From NCBI GenBank assembly GCA_019426215.1, contig CM033393.1, forward strand, positions 10,760,046 through 10,824,045: 64,000 bases of DNA. Reading direction: 5' to 3'. The DNA comes from Buddleja alternifolia. Taxonomy: Eukaryota > Streptophyta > Magnoliopsida > Lamiales > Scrophulariaceae. Under the pieces are notes generated by a model. The model was not told the origin of the DNA and ran no database searches. It was given only the letters and a program-made list of their open reading frames with translations. The position numbers were made by a program, and so were the translations under genes. This document shows positions 34,049-45,964 of the stretch, one piece after another (position 1 is the first letter of the stretch; the number at the start of each line of letters is the position of its first letter).

Positions 34049-35070
34049 TGGTGGTCCCAAGTGGTATACGAAAGGGTTTAGAGGGGGGGGTTGAATAGAC
34101 CCTGAAGTCTTTTTCGACTTCAAAAATTTCGTATCACTTTCAAAGGTTAGAACGCTTAGGAAGCTGAGCGCTCGGGTCAGGCGCTACACTAAAGATAACT
34201 TAGACTTAGTGATTTTGGCAATTTACCAAAGTAGGTAATGCTTAGATCGCTTAATAAGCGTTAGCACAACGGAAATAATTTTAAAGCTTTAGCGTTCATT
34301 TTGGTTAAATAGTCGCTTAGCAGATTAACTTGTCTTTTTCAGAATAGATATAATAATATAAAACAAGACAATAATAAAAGTAAATGACACAAGATATATA
34401 AGGTTCACTTGGTGATGTAATCCCAGCTAAGTCCTTCTTCTTCTTTTTCACTTGGAGGGAATTTACTAAGATGATTATCAAAGAATCACACAGAATCTTC
34501 TACAAGATAGTAAATAGGTGAAAATGATCTCGGGTTCCTTGATCACACAGATTTCAGCACCAATGATGATCTTCTTCTACAAGCTCCTCTCACTCAGAAA
34601 TACTGCCTGTAAGGGGTTTCAACACCTTTCTCGCTCAGATGAAAGGTTGAGGGTTTTATCACAAGGGTTTGTTTGTTGAATGATTGCATTTAAGTCCTTC
34701 ATGATTTGAGAATTTATTTCAGGTGAATCTCATGCTGATCGCTAGAGTGCTTTGAGCGCTTGATCTATAAATCTTGAAATGGTCCTTTAGCGTTTGACAG
34801 TCGCTAAGAATAAATCTTCATCTTCTTTTCACTTCAGACGCTGATCTTCAACTTCATTTCTAATAGACTCACCTAGAATTCTATTAGCAATTCGGTATCC
34901 AATACTTAGTCTAAAATCTACAAAGATAAAAATTACAAGCCTAACAGAATTACAAACTTTCAAATGCTTATACAAATGATCTATGAAACATAAACTTACA
35001 TTACATTTGGGGTCTAACATAAAATCCTATCCTGTCATCATCAAAACATCTGACATGAAATTTCCTAACA
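34049..35070 (-). repeat. 5' LTR of element F
   Basis: On the minus strand it starts TGTTAGGAAATTTCATG at 35070 and ends GGGACCACCA at 34049, two bases before the primer site. It is about 1.0 kb, roughly half the length of the related LTRs of C and E. An 8-base C tract (G on plus, 34083-34090) lies near the 3' end of the LTR. Confidence 0.85.
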
Positions 35071-35763
35071 ACTTGTGTGATAGTTTGTGTTTTACCAAAA
35101 TTCTGCTAGGGTATGCCATTTATGCCATTGTTTGGGTTCAAAGTGAAGCATACACCTAAGATAATTTTCTAAACATTGATTAACTCTTTTAGATTGACCA
35201 TCCGACTGTGGGTGGTAAGCTGTAGTCATGTCTAAAAAAGTCCCTAAAAGTTTAAATAAAGTTTTCCAAAAAGTACTAGTGAACAATCCGCCCCTATCTG
35301 TAACAATACTAGTAGGCAGACCAAGAAGTTTATATAAGTGATCAAAAAAGACCTTCACAATATGCTCAGAAGTGAAAGGGTGAGTGAGTGCAGTAAAACG
35401 TGAGTATTTAATGAACTTATCTACAATGACCAATATAGAGTTCTTACCTTCTATGGAAGGTAAGCCTATTATAGTGACATGGCACCAAGCTTGTAATGAT
35501 ATGGGAAGGGGTTGTAAGAGCCTTGGATAGGCAACATTTTCATGTTTGCTTCTCTGACATACATCACATTATTGAACCTATTTAATAACATCAAAATTTA
35601 AACCTGGCCATTTGAAGAGTGATTTGATCCGTTGGTAAGTGCCATGTATGCCTGAGTGACCTCCTATTCCTGAATCATGGAAGTACTTTATAATCTTCTC
35701 TTTTAAATTTCCTTTATTTGCCACACAAGTCTTGTCCTGACACCTCAGTAGCACAGAAGACAA
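35071..35763 (-). pseudogene. Integrase fragment of element G, split by F
   Basis: The zinc-binding module is at 35578-35763 (FHDSGIGGHSGIHGTYQRIK). The core at 35092-35433 has D in VIVDKFIKYS and D in VTDRGGLFTSTFW. The third catalytic position reads GQSKRVNQ, Lys (35188-35190) where the family has Glu. A TAG follows AEFW, and the coding sense ends at NYHTS, exactly where F begins. Confidence 0.82.
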
Positions 35764-35815
35764 AGAGTATTCTGGATATGAGTGAGGGTCAATGGCTTTC
35801 TGCTATATTATTCAG

Positions 35816-36301
35816 TCAATTTGTTGTCATCACTGTAACTCTCTTGTATCTCTGTGATCCTTGATGGAACAGTGGTAGTGATAGCTGCACAAGTTGATGT
35901 GATATGTTCTCTTCTAGACAGGGCATCAACCACCCTGTTTTCAGTCTTTTTTTGTTTTGTATACTGTAATCTAGTCCTAGTAGCTTAGTAGACCATTTTA
36001 GTTGCACCACAGGGTCCAATATTTGATCCAATAAGTGTTTTAGACTCTGTTGGTCAATTCTGATTACGAAATGTTGCCCTTGAATGTAATGCCTCCACTT
36101 TGAAATAGCTAATAAAACTGCCAGGAATTCTTTTTCATAGATGGATAGGCTCTGGTTTTTTATGCCTAGGGATTTACTAAGGAAAGGAATGGGTTGTTGG
36201 TTCTGCATGAGTACAACACCAATGCCCTTGTCACTGGCATCAGTCTCAATAATAAAGGATTTGGTGAAGTCAGGGAGAGCCAGAATTGGAGAAGAAATCA
36301 T
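35816..36301 (-). pseudogene. RNase H of element G
   Basis: Gypsy RNase H: LPDFTKSFIIETDASDKGIG with its catalytic Asp, YEKEFLAVLLAISKWRHY, and FVIRIDQQSLKHLLDQ. Typical order directly after the RT. Confidence 0.8.
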
Positions 36302-36343
36302 AGTTGTTTTAAGTAGTTCAAAAGCTTCTGCAGTAGCTTCTTC

Positions 36344-37152
36344 CTACTTAAAGACATCCTTTTTAAGTAAATTAGTTAATGGTTTGCTTATGGTGCCATA
36401 CCCTTTAATGAATTTCCTATAATAACCAGTTAGTCCCAAAAAACCTCTTAAGGACTTAAAGTTTGTTGGAGTGTGCCATGTGACCATGCCATCGATCTTG
36501 GTAGGGTCAGTAGCTACTCCTTTGCTAGAAATAATGTTCCCTAAGTAATCTATTTCAGATTTCCCAAAAATACACTTGTTTCTTTTTGCAAACAACTCAT
36601 GTGTCCTCAATAACTTTAACTCTTGCTTTAAATGGATTAAATGATCTACCCAATTATAACTGTAGACCAATATGTCATCAAAAAACATTAGTACAAATTT
36701 TCTATTATGGTTAGCAAAGACCTTGTATTTTAAAGACTGGAAAGTAGCTGGTGCATTGCAAAGCCTAAAGGGCATGACCATGAATTCATAATGTCCTTGA
36801 GGTGTTATGAAACTGGTTTTGTAAATGTTTGCCTCATGCATTTTCATATGAAGATAACCAGATCTGAGATTAATTTTGAAAAATACTTGGCACCATTCAA
36901 CTCATCTAAAAGCTTATCTATATTGGATATGGAAATTTATGCTTGATAGTGAGACTTGAGGTATTTGTAGTCAATACAAAGCCTCTGACTTCCATCTTTC
37001 TTCTTCACTAGTAAAACAGGTGAAGCAAAGGGACTTTGGCTAGACCGTATTAATCCACTGTCAAGCAAACTTGCCACTATCTTCTCTATTTCATTTTCTT
37101 GAGTATAGGAGTACCTGTAGGGTATTTGCTTTTTCAGAATACAATTAGGCAT
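36344..37152 (-). pseudogene. Reverse transcriptase of element G
   Basis: Two pieces. 36937-37152 holds SQSPFASPVLLVKKKDGSQR and LCIDYKYLK; 36344-36847 holds the palm with VMPFRLCNAPATFQ, the catalytic FFDDILVYS, and GLTGYYRKFIKGYG. A short broken stretch with stops separates them. Confidence 0.8.
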
Positions 37153-37527
37153 GAGAGCGATTTAATGTTCAATTTCTCTAGATGGGGGCGGTGTAGTGGG
37201 TTCTTGAAAAACATCATTGTAAGTCTGCAATAAGTGCTCAAGACCTGGTTGCTCAGGTTTAGTGTTTAAGGATACTGCAGAAACTAAAAATAGGTGCCCA
37301 AGGAGTCCATATGAACCCTTTTTTTGGAAAAATTTTGCAATCTATTTTGCATGCATAAGTTATAAGGATGCAGTGTCAGTCATGACCTTAGTGGTGAGTT
37401 TTCTTCCATTTCTAGAGATGGTTAATTTCATTTTATGATAATCAAACTCAACAAGGATATTTTATATTAACCGCCCGCCTAATTTTATAACTCTGATTGG
37501 GTTAATGAAAGTGTGATTTTGTATTTA

Positions 37528-37728
37528 TCAAGTGAAATCAGGAAACTCCAATCTACTCAACATTTTGCTACCATCTGCTACACTTACTATCATGCGAGTA
37601 GAGTAATCTAACTTACACCCTAGTTTGTGAGCAGTGGTTTCTTCGAGGAAACAGTGTGTACACCCACCGTCAATCAAGATATGAACATCTTGACCCTTGA
37701 CAGTCTCCTTAATTCTTAAAGTATTCAT
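37528..37728 (-). pseudogene. Protease fragment of element G
   Basis: Contains VHILIDGGCTHCFLEE, matching the gypsy aspartic protease pattern with LIDGGSTHSF-type active site. The Asp is kept. The frame ends soon after. The stretch 37153-37527 to the next recognisable RT segment has no open frame. Confidence 0.68.
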
Positions 37729-37743
37729 ATATGTTGTCTCTAA

Positions 37744-38823
37744 TCATGCATTGAGGGATACAACTTTGTCATCATCTAACATATCTTCTTCAATTTCATT
37801 ATTGTTCTCTATTTCATTTTGTGAGTTATGCATTAGTTCTTCTTTCTCAGACATCATATAGATTTGCCTTTCTTTATACCTATGTCCTGGTATAAAAGTC
37901 TCATCACAATTATAGCATAGATTTTTCTCCCTTCTGGCTCTCATTTCTGAATCTGTGAGGATTTTCTCTGAGGAGGTGCGTTTTCAGTGTTTGGTGGGTA
38001 AGAGGGGTTTAGAGTCAGTTGTGAGTTTCTGGAAATTTGGTTATTAGTTAGAAGGGTTCTGTAATTTGTCTTAGATTGAGAAAAATTCCTAGAAGTTTGA
38101 TTAGCTCTTTTAATAATAGCATCAACAGTAGACTCTTGCCTTTTGGCTAGAGAAACTTCTTGATGGAAATCATTAGGTTTCAAAGCCATGATAGCCCCTA
38201 TAATTTCTTCCTTTAAACCACTCAAAAAACAAGCAGAAAAACTCAAGTTAATCCTTGTTGAATAGGATCATATATGATTTTAACTTCTCAAATTTTTCTA
38301 AGTAATCAGCTACATTACTTGTTTGAAGTAACTTCTATTGCACACTACGAGATCTGGATTATTGTTATCAAAGCGCTCTAGTATGGCCATGGTGAATTGC
38401 TGCCAATTGGGTAGTTATCTTCCTTCCATGACCCTTGAAACTAGAGTTCAGCCTTGACTTCCAAAGATACTGAGCTAGAGTAACATTCTAATCCTCAGGG
38501 ATTGTAGTGATAACTTTGAAATATCTGTTACTCTTGAGGATCCAAGACCTAGGATTGTCTCCTTCAAAGTGTGGAAACTCTACTTTAGGGAAGAAAGTGT
38601 AGTTAGAGTTGTTGTTTTAAGTGACCGAGTGTGTGTTGTTCCTCACTTGACTTGAGTTGGATCCCCTTGCTATAGGTATAGAGGGCCCTTATCCTAGAAT
38701 AGACTTTCCTCTGATTTGCTGTTGCATTTGTGCATTCAACATTTGTATCTGTTGTTGCATTTTTTTCTGAAAATTTTCTATAGACGCAATTGATGATTGG
38801 AGTCTGTCTTGTATTGTAGCCAT
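37744..38823 (-). pseudogene. Gag of element G
   Basis: I choose the ATG at 38821-38823 because it opens a Gln/Met-rich coiled-coil-like N terminus (MATIQDRLQSSIASIENFQK) usual for such gags. The body is broken by many stops between 38250 and 38700. A recognisable part begins at about 38246 (FLSGLKEEIIGAIMALKP). The zinc knuckle at about 37870-37930 reads CYNCDETFIPGHRYKERQ, where the last Cys of CCHC has become Tyr. Confidence 0.7.
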
Positions 38824-40230
38824 TTTTTCTAACCATTACAGAAAAAAGAACTATTGTCAGCCAAATTGAAAATAAAATTGAAATAAATCACATTAATTAA
38901 TACATATGAACTCAAAATCACACTCTAATCCACTTAAAAAACGGATCTAGATGACTAGATCTTCTTACAAAACAATTGAAATGTGCATGTAATTTAAAGA
39001 TCAAACCTAAACTACACTTTGGATCACTAAAAGATAATGGATTCGGAAAGACCAAGAGACTGTAAATTAATGTGTACCATAGAAAATGAGATTCAAGTGC
39101 AATGACTGGTACTTTAAGCTTTCTAAGGTTAGACATGAAATTTGCAAGAAAGAGAAACCCTAGAGATTCAGAGGCAATTAATATGAGACTTTAAGAGATT
39201 GATCCGCCGAGATTGATCTCTAAAGGCCTAGCGGGCCGGGGAATAACATCAACTTTTGGTGATGTAGCGGCGACAAAGTTTTGTAATTAACGAACATGAT
39301 GATCTAGCGAGATTCTCTAAGTTTTTGCTGAACAAAAGGAACGTTCTCTTGACTGTTCCAGTAGGGCCTGGATCACTATCAATAATAAAAGGAATATATT
39401 AGTACTACTTGAAAGAAACTCGATCTTGTGGAATCAATCACAGCTGCTATAAAAAAGAAAAATATATAATAATAAAAAAACATCTAAAACGTTGCTACAT
39501 CACCCATAATATGGACATTCTGTCCCTGTGTGATTTCTTGGATGGATTTGATACAGAAATGGGGAATAGATAGATAAAAATCAGTAAAGATGAAGAAGGA
39601 TAGGAGGTAAGAAAAATTAGCTAATTTCGTTAATTGAATTCCCAAAAGTTACAAACGTTGCATATAGCCATATGTCTTAACAAAGTTTAGCTAACAAAAA
39701 TAATATTCCTTCTGCCACTAAATGGTGATGAGTTTGTTATGCCAGATGTCCCAAATCTGTTGGTTCGTACTCTGCAGGAGACTTAATAGAATTTGCAAAG
39801 TAGGAGCCGTTGGATGGAGATGTAATCTAGTTCGTTCCTTGTGTAGCTGCGATGGAGTGACGTGGTTGAATCTGGAGGTGACACCGCATGAATGGAACAC
39901 GATCGTTTGATCTTGAGTCTCGATTACTTAAGTTAACTTAGATCTGGCAGTTGCAATTTAATTTGAATATGCGACGGTGAAGATCCTTTGCCCCAATTAA
40001 AAGAGGATTTAAGGATTTTCCTTCTACTTTTGAACAGGTTCCACTAGGTATGACACCCTACAAATTTTTCAAGAAAAAATGGATTTTCTCTTAAAAGTGT
40101 GTTTGGCTAGTGTTTTTAGTAGAAAAGGCAAAATGCTAACAATTTATGTGATATGTATATTGTGAGAAAAGTTGATGTGACCCTTTTTTATTTTATATTT
40201 TAAAAAAATATTCTATGGACAAGTTATTTC
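38824..40230 (-). other. Leader and probable 5' LTR of G, then plain AT-rich DNA
   Basis: No coding sign on either strand. I could not place the primer site. A possible LTR start (TGTAGGGTGTCATACC) lies on the minus strand near 40069. From 40070 to 40230 I see nothing recognisable. Confidence 0.35.
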
Positions 40231-40235
40231 GTAAG

Positions 40236-40642
40236 TGACATGTGTCTGATTCATACCAATGAGATTTATATTAATATTAGGGATGATATGAGTATAATTG
40301 TGAGAATGATTCATGTAAGTGCAACAAAGTAAATAACAAGAGATTTAACGTGATTCGATCCAAAAATTAGACCTACGTCCACAGGGATTCAAAAAGTGTT
40401 CTTCACTATGCTTCAAGTTGGGTATTTATAGAAGCTTTTGATGGGTAGGATAAGTTATGGTAGGTCAACTACACTAATTATACATATAGTAAAGGGAATC
40501 AATCAGCATCTTTCTATTTTTGGGTACATCTAATCAAGGATCAATCATTATTAATGCTAATATATGGCTTGATTCCGTCATATCTTCATTAAGAAAAGTA
40601 TTGGCTTGACTGCTTCTTGTCTCCATCCTTGCCTTATATAGA
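40236..40642 (-). repeat. 3' LTR of H, outer part
   Basis: Aligns with 56013-56390. Includes a TATA-like gtatttatag on plus near 40428-40437. Ends at the Helitron. Confidence 0.83.
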
Positions 40643-42100
40643 CTAGCGACCGGAGCACACTCGATACGTGTGCAAATTTAAAAATAAGATACAACCATAT
40701 TCTTTTTAATAAAATAAACCTACACTAATTAAAGGACACATAAACTTGATAAGCCATAGTTTCAATGGACCCATATTTTCTTAAATCTAAGAGCTCTTAG
40801 GATTGAGTTACACCTAACAAATATATGAAATAATAATGAATTACATTCAATTATAGTTAAACTATTTCTATTAATGAACTCGATGTAATACAAATAGGGG
40901 AACCAAGAAACTAAAAGAAAATCACAAAATTACAAATTTGTTTATGCATAATGCACGGCATGAGATAGTCTTCCTACATACGCAACTAAATCATTGCTTA
41001 GTCTCATAAGAAAAAAGTTATTTAAACGCATTCAGGCTACATTGAAACCTACTAAAATAAACAAAAAACAAATTGCTACATAAAAGAAATTTACCTTCCT
41101 GGTCCTTAAGATTCACAAATTATTGATCCATAATCTACAAATTAAATTTTACATTCATTATATTCACTACTAAATCGAATCATGAATATACCGATTTCAG
41201 AAGAATTTTAGTTCAAAAATGAAATAAAAATTAAACGACGAATAGCACATTCTTATTACCAACGGTAATTGCACACTTGATGCGTGTGGAAAAAAGGGGA
41301 ATTATATAAATAATTTTAAAAATAACAAAATTGCATTATCCTAAATATAATACCCTCTTTTAAAGCTAGAAATGAAGGGGGTTGTGACCAATAATGAAGA
41401 TTCACCTAAAATTAACAAATAAACCTTTTTAAATAAAAAAAAAATAAATCTAAAGTTTTAAGTTATTCTATGTAAACTCTTCAATCGAAATAACCATGGC
41501 AAAGCTGTGAAAAAAATAAATTGAATATGAAAATATAATATTAGTGTATTATTAATAAATCTGTAAATCCACCAACATAAATGAAAATAGAATCTAAATC
41601 TCATATATATATATATATATACTTAAATATTGGGCATTCAATATATTAAAGATCAAAGCCATCAAAAAAAGATTATAAATTAAAAGGCACTAACTCCTCT
41701 TTCTAAAGCATTTACCTTTCATTCTTTCAATTTTTGTCGCCCAAGGCCTGCACATATTAAGTTTGTGACATGCCATCATAACTCTTTCTTTCATATAGCA
41801 AGTGTTTCCAACTGTGCAGAAAAGAATATGCAGTTCTGATATGTGTAAAAAAGGAGGTTAAAAAAAATGGGGTGGAAAAGTTTAGTAAATGGGTAGTTAC
41901 CATCGGTTACAATTTTGAGGAGTATGCCACACGTCCTCTACTCTCTCTCATTTTGAAGAGTATCCCACTTCAGAAACGTTCATTAGCCCGTTTATCTTTT
42001 ATCTTTTATTTTTCTTTTTATATTTCTTTAAGGCTTCACCAAAAGTTGGCAGCCCAAGACAGTTACTCTAGGGGTCTCATGCTTTATATAATAGTATAGA
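40643..42100 (-). mobile_element. Non-autonomous Helitron in the H 3' LTR
   Basis: On the minus strand it begins TCTATACTATTATATAAAG (42100) and ends TCGCTAG (40643), preceded by a hairpin GCACAC-GTATCGA-GTGTGC (40655-40673). The TC start, CTAG end and hairpin about 10 bases before it are the Helitron signature. The neighbours are A on the 5' side and T on the 3' side, with no TSD, and the empty site is visible in the H 5' LTR near 56390-56405. It is 1,458 bp, AT-rich with a TA microsatellite (41605-41621), and has no Rep/helicase frame. Confidence 0.83.
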
Positions 42101-42186
42101 TATATTCTCTTCAGCAACACCAAGCACAGGTTGGATATCTACTAGAAAGGATTCAAATCCACCATCCTTAATGGGCTTTTAGCTCA
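42101..42186 (-). repeat. 3' LTR of H, middle part
   Basis: Matches 56402-56495 of the 5' LTR, between the Helitron and CACTA insertions. Confidence 0.82.
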
Positions 42187-45100
42187 CACTACAATAAAAA
42201 TGGCTTTTTACTACGTCGAAATAGTCGTTCCAAAAGGTGGCCTTTTGTTACAAAAGTTATGTCGTAGCAAAAGAAACATAAAAACGACAAAGTTTTGTTC
42301 TTTTACTACGCGTATACTGCGTAAGAAAACCTTTTATTTGTTACACTGTATAATGCGTAATATAAACATATCTAACAACATCGTCCAGTCATCGTGTTAG
42401 AACATTTTCCCTTCCAATTTTTTCACATGGCCTCAAACTCATAAAGTGTTCTGTTTTCCTTTTTCTCACAAAACCCACGCTCAACTTCTCTTCAGATCCC
42501 TAATTCATACAAGTTTCTTCGGAAATCTAAAAATTCCCAGAACAATCAAAAGGATTTTTGAAGATGAGGACTCTCAAGATCTAAGGTAAAATTTTCTCTC
42601 TCTTTCTTGGTACACCCTCCTGAAATTTAGTTTTGTTTTGAAATTTAAAAATCACAAATCCTTTGTTTGTAGTTTGTGTATTGTCTAAAATTCGCAAGCC
42701 CTAGTTTCTCTTGCCTTCCTCGGACCCCCTCATGAATGGTTGGAATAGACAAATTGGGCCTTTGTAGACGAAACCTCATAGCCCTTAATAAAGGCCCCCT
42801 TATTGTTCGACAATTGCATAGGAAACTACTAGCTTAGGCTCCATTTCTTGTCTATCAGTGATTGCTAACATGCCCAAGAATTTTAGGATTTTATGGAATT
42901 AAAGTGATATCTTCCTTTAGTAGTGTGCTTCTTTTTGAATATTTATTTTTTATTGAAATTTCTTATCCATAGAAACTTGTTACCTTGAGTAGATATTAAC
43001 TTGTTGTTTGGGTTTATTAACATAGATTGAAGTTTGAGGAGAAATAGTTACCATTTTAGGGGGTTTGATTCAAGATCTAGGGGGCTGATTGAGTTTTTTG
43101 CTTCTTATTTTTACGTTTTATGTAAATATTGGGTAAAGATCCTTCCTAATTAGTACAATTTAATTTTTTGTTATTTATCTTTCCTCTTCATATTAACTTT
43201 AACCCTCATTCGCTTTGAAGAAGCACTTAGTTTTTTATTGAGGAAATGATATTTAGATTACTTGAGATTATTTTGTATTCATGAAAGCACCATAACGATC
43301 TTGTTTTTGATGCAAGTATATGTGACCCTTCATGTCTACTCATCTGTCTTGGCGCACAGGTGCAGCAGGTTCAGTGTAGTATCAATATATTATGGAAAAG
43401 ATTAATATGAGTATTATCAGATTATCAATGTATTGTTGTCTAGTTTAATGAGCAGACTTCTAGGGGAAAGAAAGTTATGTCTTCCATTGTGGACAAAATA
43501 TTAGAACTCTGATCTAGTGCACAATATAGGAAACATCCCCAGCACAAGAAGAAATAGAGAAATGAAATGGATAACAAATGTATTGTCATACAAAAAGAAG
43601 TAGTTATTTAACTATTTTCCTTCATAGCTTTAATTTAACTCATAAATTAGTTACACAAACAAGGTAGATGAGTTCACATCAATAGCAGGAAGTAGGTGTT
43701 TACTAAGTTCATGTTGTAAACATTCATGCATCCAAAAAACTTTTCATGCTTTTTGGATATTGAAGAACTCAAATATCTTTTTTATAAATATAAATTACTT
43801 GCATGCGCGTGTGAATTGTAGCGGTCAAAGAAAGGCTATTGAAATGGATAGAAGGTGGATTGTTTTTGTAACCCGATGAGTATGTTCTTGGAGTTGACAA
43901 ATTCAAGTTGAGCCACATAATAACTTACAACTAGATGATCGAGTTTCAAATCCAAATGTGGATATTTGTGTAATGAGGGATTATTATTGAGGAAATATAC
44001 GCTTATGTGAAAACAGTTAATAGGGAAAATGGTATTGAAATGACAGATTGTATTGATGATTAAATTTTTGTAACTTGTTTCCTTTTTGTTTCAAGAGATA
44101 AGATATTATTTTGCATGACTTGTCTTTACACTAATGAGTGGATACTAGAGTACTTCTTATATGCCGTGATAATTTCATTTTGTGTGTACATCAATTGATG
44201 ATTCAGGGTATAGATCCTATGAGACTTGATTTGTGGATGGAATCCTGTCTAGTGGAAACAACATTGACGATGATTATAACACATTGATTTTCATGTAAGT
44301 GAAGTTTGCTTGGATTTTATCCATGAACCTCTTTTTCTGCTTGGTTGTATTTTTAATTTGTGTAAGGTGGTACTCTTGAAGGGGTTGAAAAGTATATACC
44401 TGCAAATCACCATTTTGTAAAATTGATTACAACATAAGCTGATTTTCGTTATGCATATCTAAGATTTCTGCTCCTACATAGATCTCAATTCAGAATAAAT
44501 ATGTTTCATAATGTTTCTGCTCTGAAATGCAAAGTCTTCTCTGATTTCAGAACATAAATGCACTGCTATTATGAAATGCGAGAAGTTGAAATTTAGAAGC
44601 TAAGAAATATTCAACTCGATTTTAGAGCAGAAAAGTTAGCATAGAAGCTGAGTTGCGATCATAATATGCTTACATAAAGCTGAGAATTCATCATATTTTC
44701 AAAACAAAAACGTGACGAATTAGTTACTTGGGATTTCCACTGGTTTTATATAATGAAAATTTATAGGTTCTGGATGCATAAAGCTTATATTGACCAACTT
44801 TGAATGGATTGGCAGATGCTCTTCTTCTTGAAGAAGAACATGCAATAATTCTCTACTACTTTTATTTTTCTTTACTCCCTCTTCGCTTTTGTGTTTCGCA
44901 CTTTCTGTAGACGTAGAGTATATTACTTTCAATTCAGTGTGGAATATTAGCATGTGGTAACGTGTTTCCACTTTTAGTAATTAACTTATGTAATATAACT
45001 TCGATCTTATAAATGTAGATTGTCGCTAAAAAGTTCAGCAACCAAAAGAATTTGTAAAATTATTTTATCCTATATAACGATAAGAAGTTTCTTAGGCTTC

Positions 45101-45909
45101 GTGAAGGTGCTAAGACCATTGAAAAAATACTTCATGAATGGATTTAACGCGAAATTGTCAATGTATGTATGATAGTAGCTCTCTTTTATATTCAAGCATA
45201 TTTCCTGTCTTAAGCTTTTTACTTTAGTAAAATATAAAGCTTTCCTTAATTTACTTTTCCCGAGTATGTCACAGGTCATGGAGATGTAGGTGGCACACCA
45301 AATATGGATATTCTAACAAGCTGTTGATCATTTTGATATAGGATTTCTAATAGTTTATGTCTTTGGATGTTATCAACATTTTTGTTACAATATAAAGAAC
45401 TACTTAATGTTTAGCTTGACTTATCTACTACTAGGCGTTGGTGGAGATTTGAAGTTCGATTATATCTGTTTAGATATGTTGTAAAAAAAATTATGAATTC
45501 TATATATTATGGGTGAAATAGTTGTAACCTTTAAATTATAGAGATTTAATAATTCTTATCTAATGATATTAAATTGTTTGATTAAATTTGATTTGTAAAA
45601 GAAAAGGTAAGTATTTCAATTTTAAAAGAAATCATTTTTTTCCTATATGACTTTTACTGCAACTACCAGCTCGTACCAAAAGGTAGGTGCTTTTGCAGTT
45701 ATTTACTATGAAAAAGTAGGCGTAGCAAAAGCTTCACAAGTCATAGTAAAAGTATTTGCTACGTTGAGGAGATGTAACAAATTTTTTGTTACGCCCATAT
45801 TTGGAACACCATGAGATTCGTTGCCATCTCGTAGAAAAAGCCCTTTTGTTTCGAATTATAGGCTTTTATTACAAGATAGCCCTCGTAGTTAAAAGTTGTT
45901 TTTATAGTG
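42187..45909. mobile_element. Non-autonomous CACTA (En/Spm-type) DNA transposon
   Basis: The left end is CACTACAATAAAAATGG and the right end, reverse complement, is CACTATAAAAACAAC, both soon followed by CTTTT and ACTACG. The flanks are tca (42184-42186) and cca (45910-45912), a 3-bp TSD with one change; the H 5' LTR has agcccatta there. Both subterminal regions (about 42200-42370 and 45660-45890) are full of short repeats around cgtagcaaaag, ttttactacg and tgttacg, in opposite orientation. No transposase frame was found in 3.7 kb. A stretch at 42420-42600 resembles a gene leader with a possible GT donor but codes for nothing I recognise. Confidence 0.83.
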
Positions 45910-45964
45910 CCATTAAGTTTTGGTCTTATCAGCTTGGCCCAACGTCCAAATTCTACCTACATCA
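45910..45964 (-). repeat. 3' LTR of H, inner part, with polypurine tract beside it
   Basis: Matches 56497-56555 and begins TGATGTAGG on the minus strand at 45964. The polypurine tract AGTTGGGGGGACTAA (45965-45979, minus strand) precedes it. Confidence 0.8.

Larger units (their letters stand above)
1..35070 (-). mobile_element. Element F: autonomous-type Ty1/copia retrotransposon (SIRE/Maximus-like), interrupted, runs off left edge
   Basis: Read right to left, F has a 5' LTR (34049-35070), primer site, gag, a coiled-coil and Tyr-rich extension, then, after the insertion of element E (3374-31857), protease, integrase, reverse transcriptase and RNase H down to the stop codon at 4-6. The PR-IN-RT-RH order is diagnostic of Ty1/copia. 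Its 3' UTR and 3' LTR must lie left of the window. A TWVPKK motif between gag and protease and the long LTRs suggest the SIRE/Maximus lineage (inference). The coding region has several stops and frameshifts, so it is dead. F sits inside the integrase of element G. The 5 bases flanking its right end are acttg (35071-35075). Confidence 0.88.
35071..40069 (-). mobile_element. Element G: Ty3/gypsy (chromovirus-like) retrotransposon, 5' part only
   Basis: Minus-strand order gag, protease, RT, RNase H, integrase identifies Ty3/gypsy. It is cut at 35071 in the integrase core by F; the rest should lie left of the window. The FFDDILVYS form of the RT motif and the integrase core fit chromoviruses (inference). 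The 5' LTR limit is uncertain. A plausible start is TGTAGGGTGTCATACC on the minus strand near 40069. Every domain carries stops or frame breaks. Confidence 0.75.

Noticed and set aside
38603..38836. 77-codon frame as the start of G gag
   Set aside because: It is in the wrong frame; the ATG at 38821-38823 opens the Gln-rich gag N terminus instead.
42420..42600. Host gene first exon inside the CACTA element
   Set aside because: Leader-like composition and a GT donor, but no downstream coding frame or recognisable protein.
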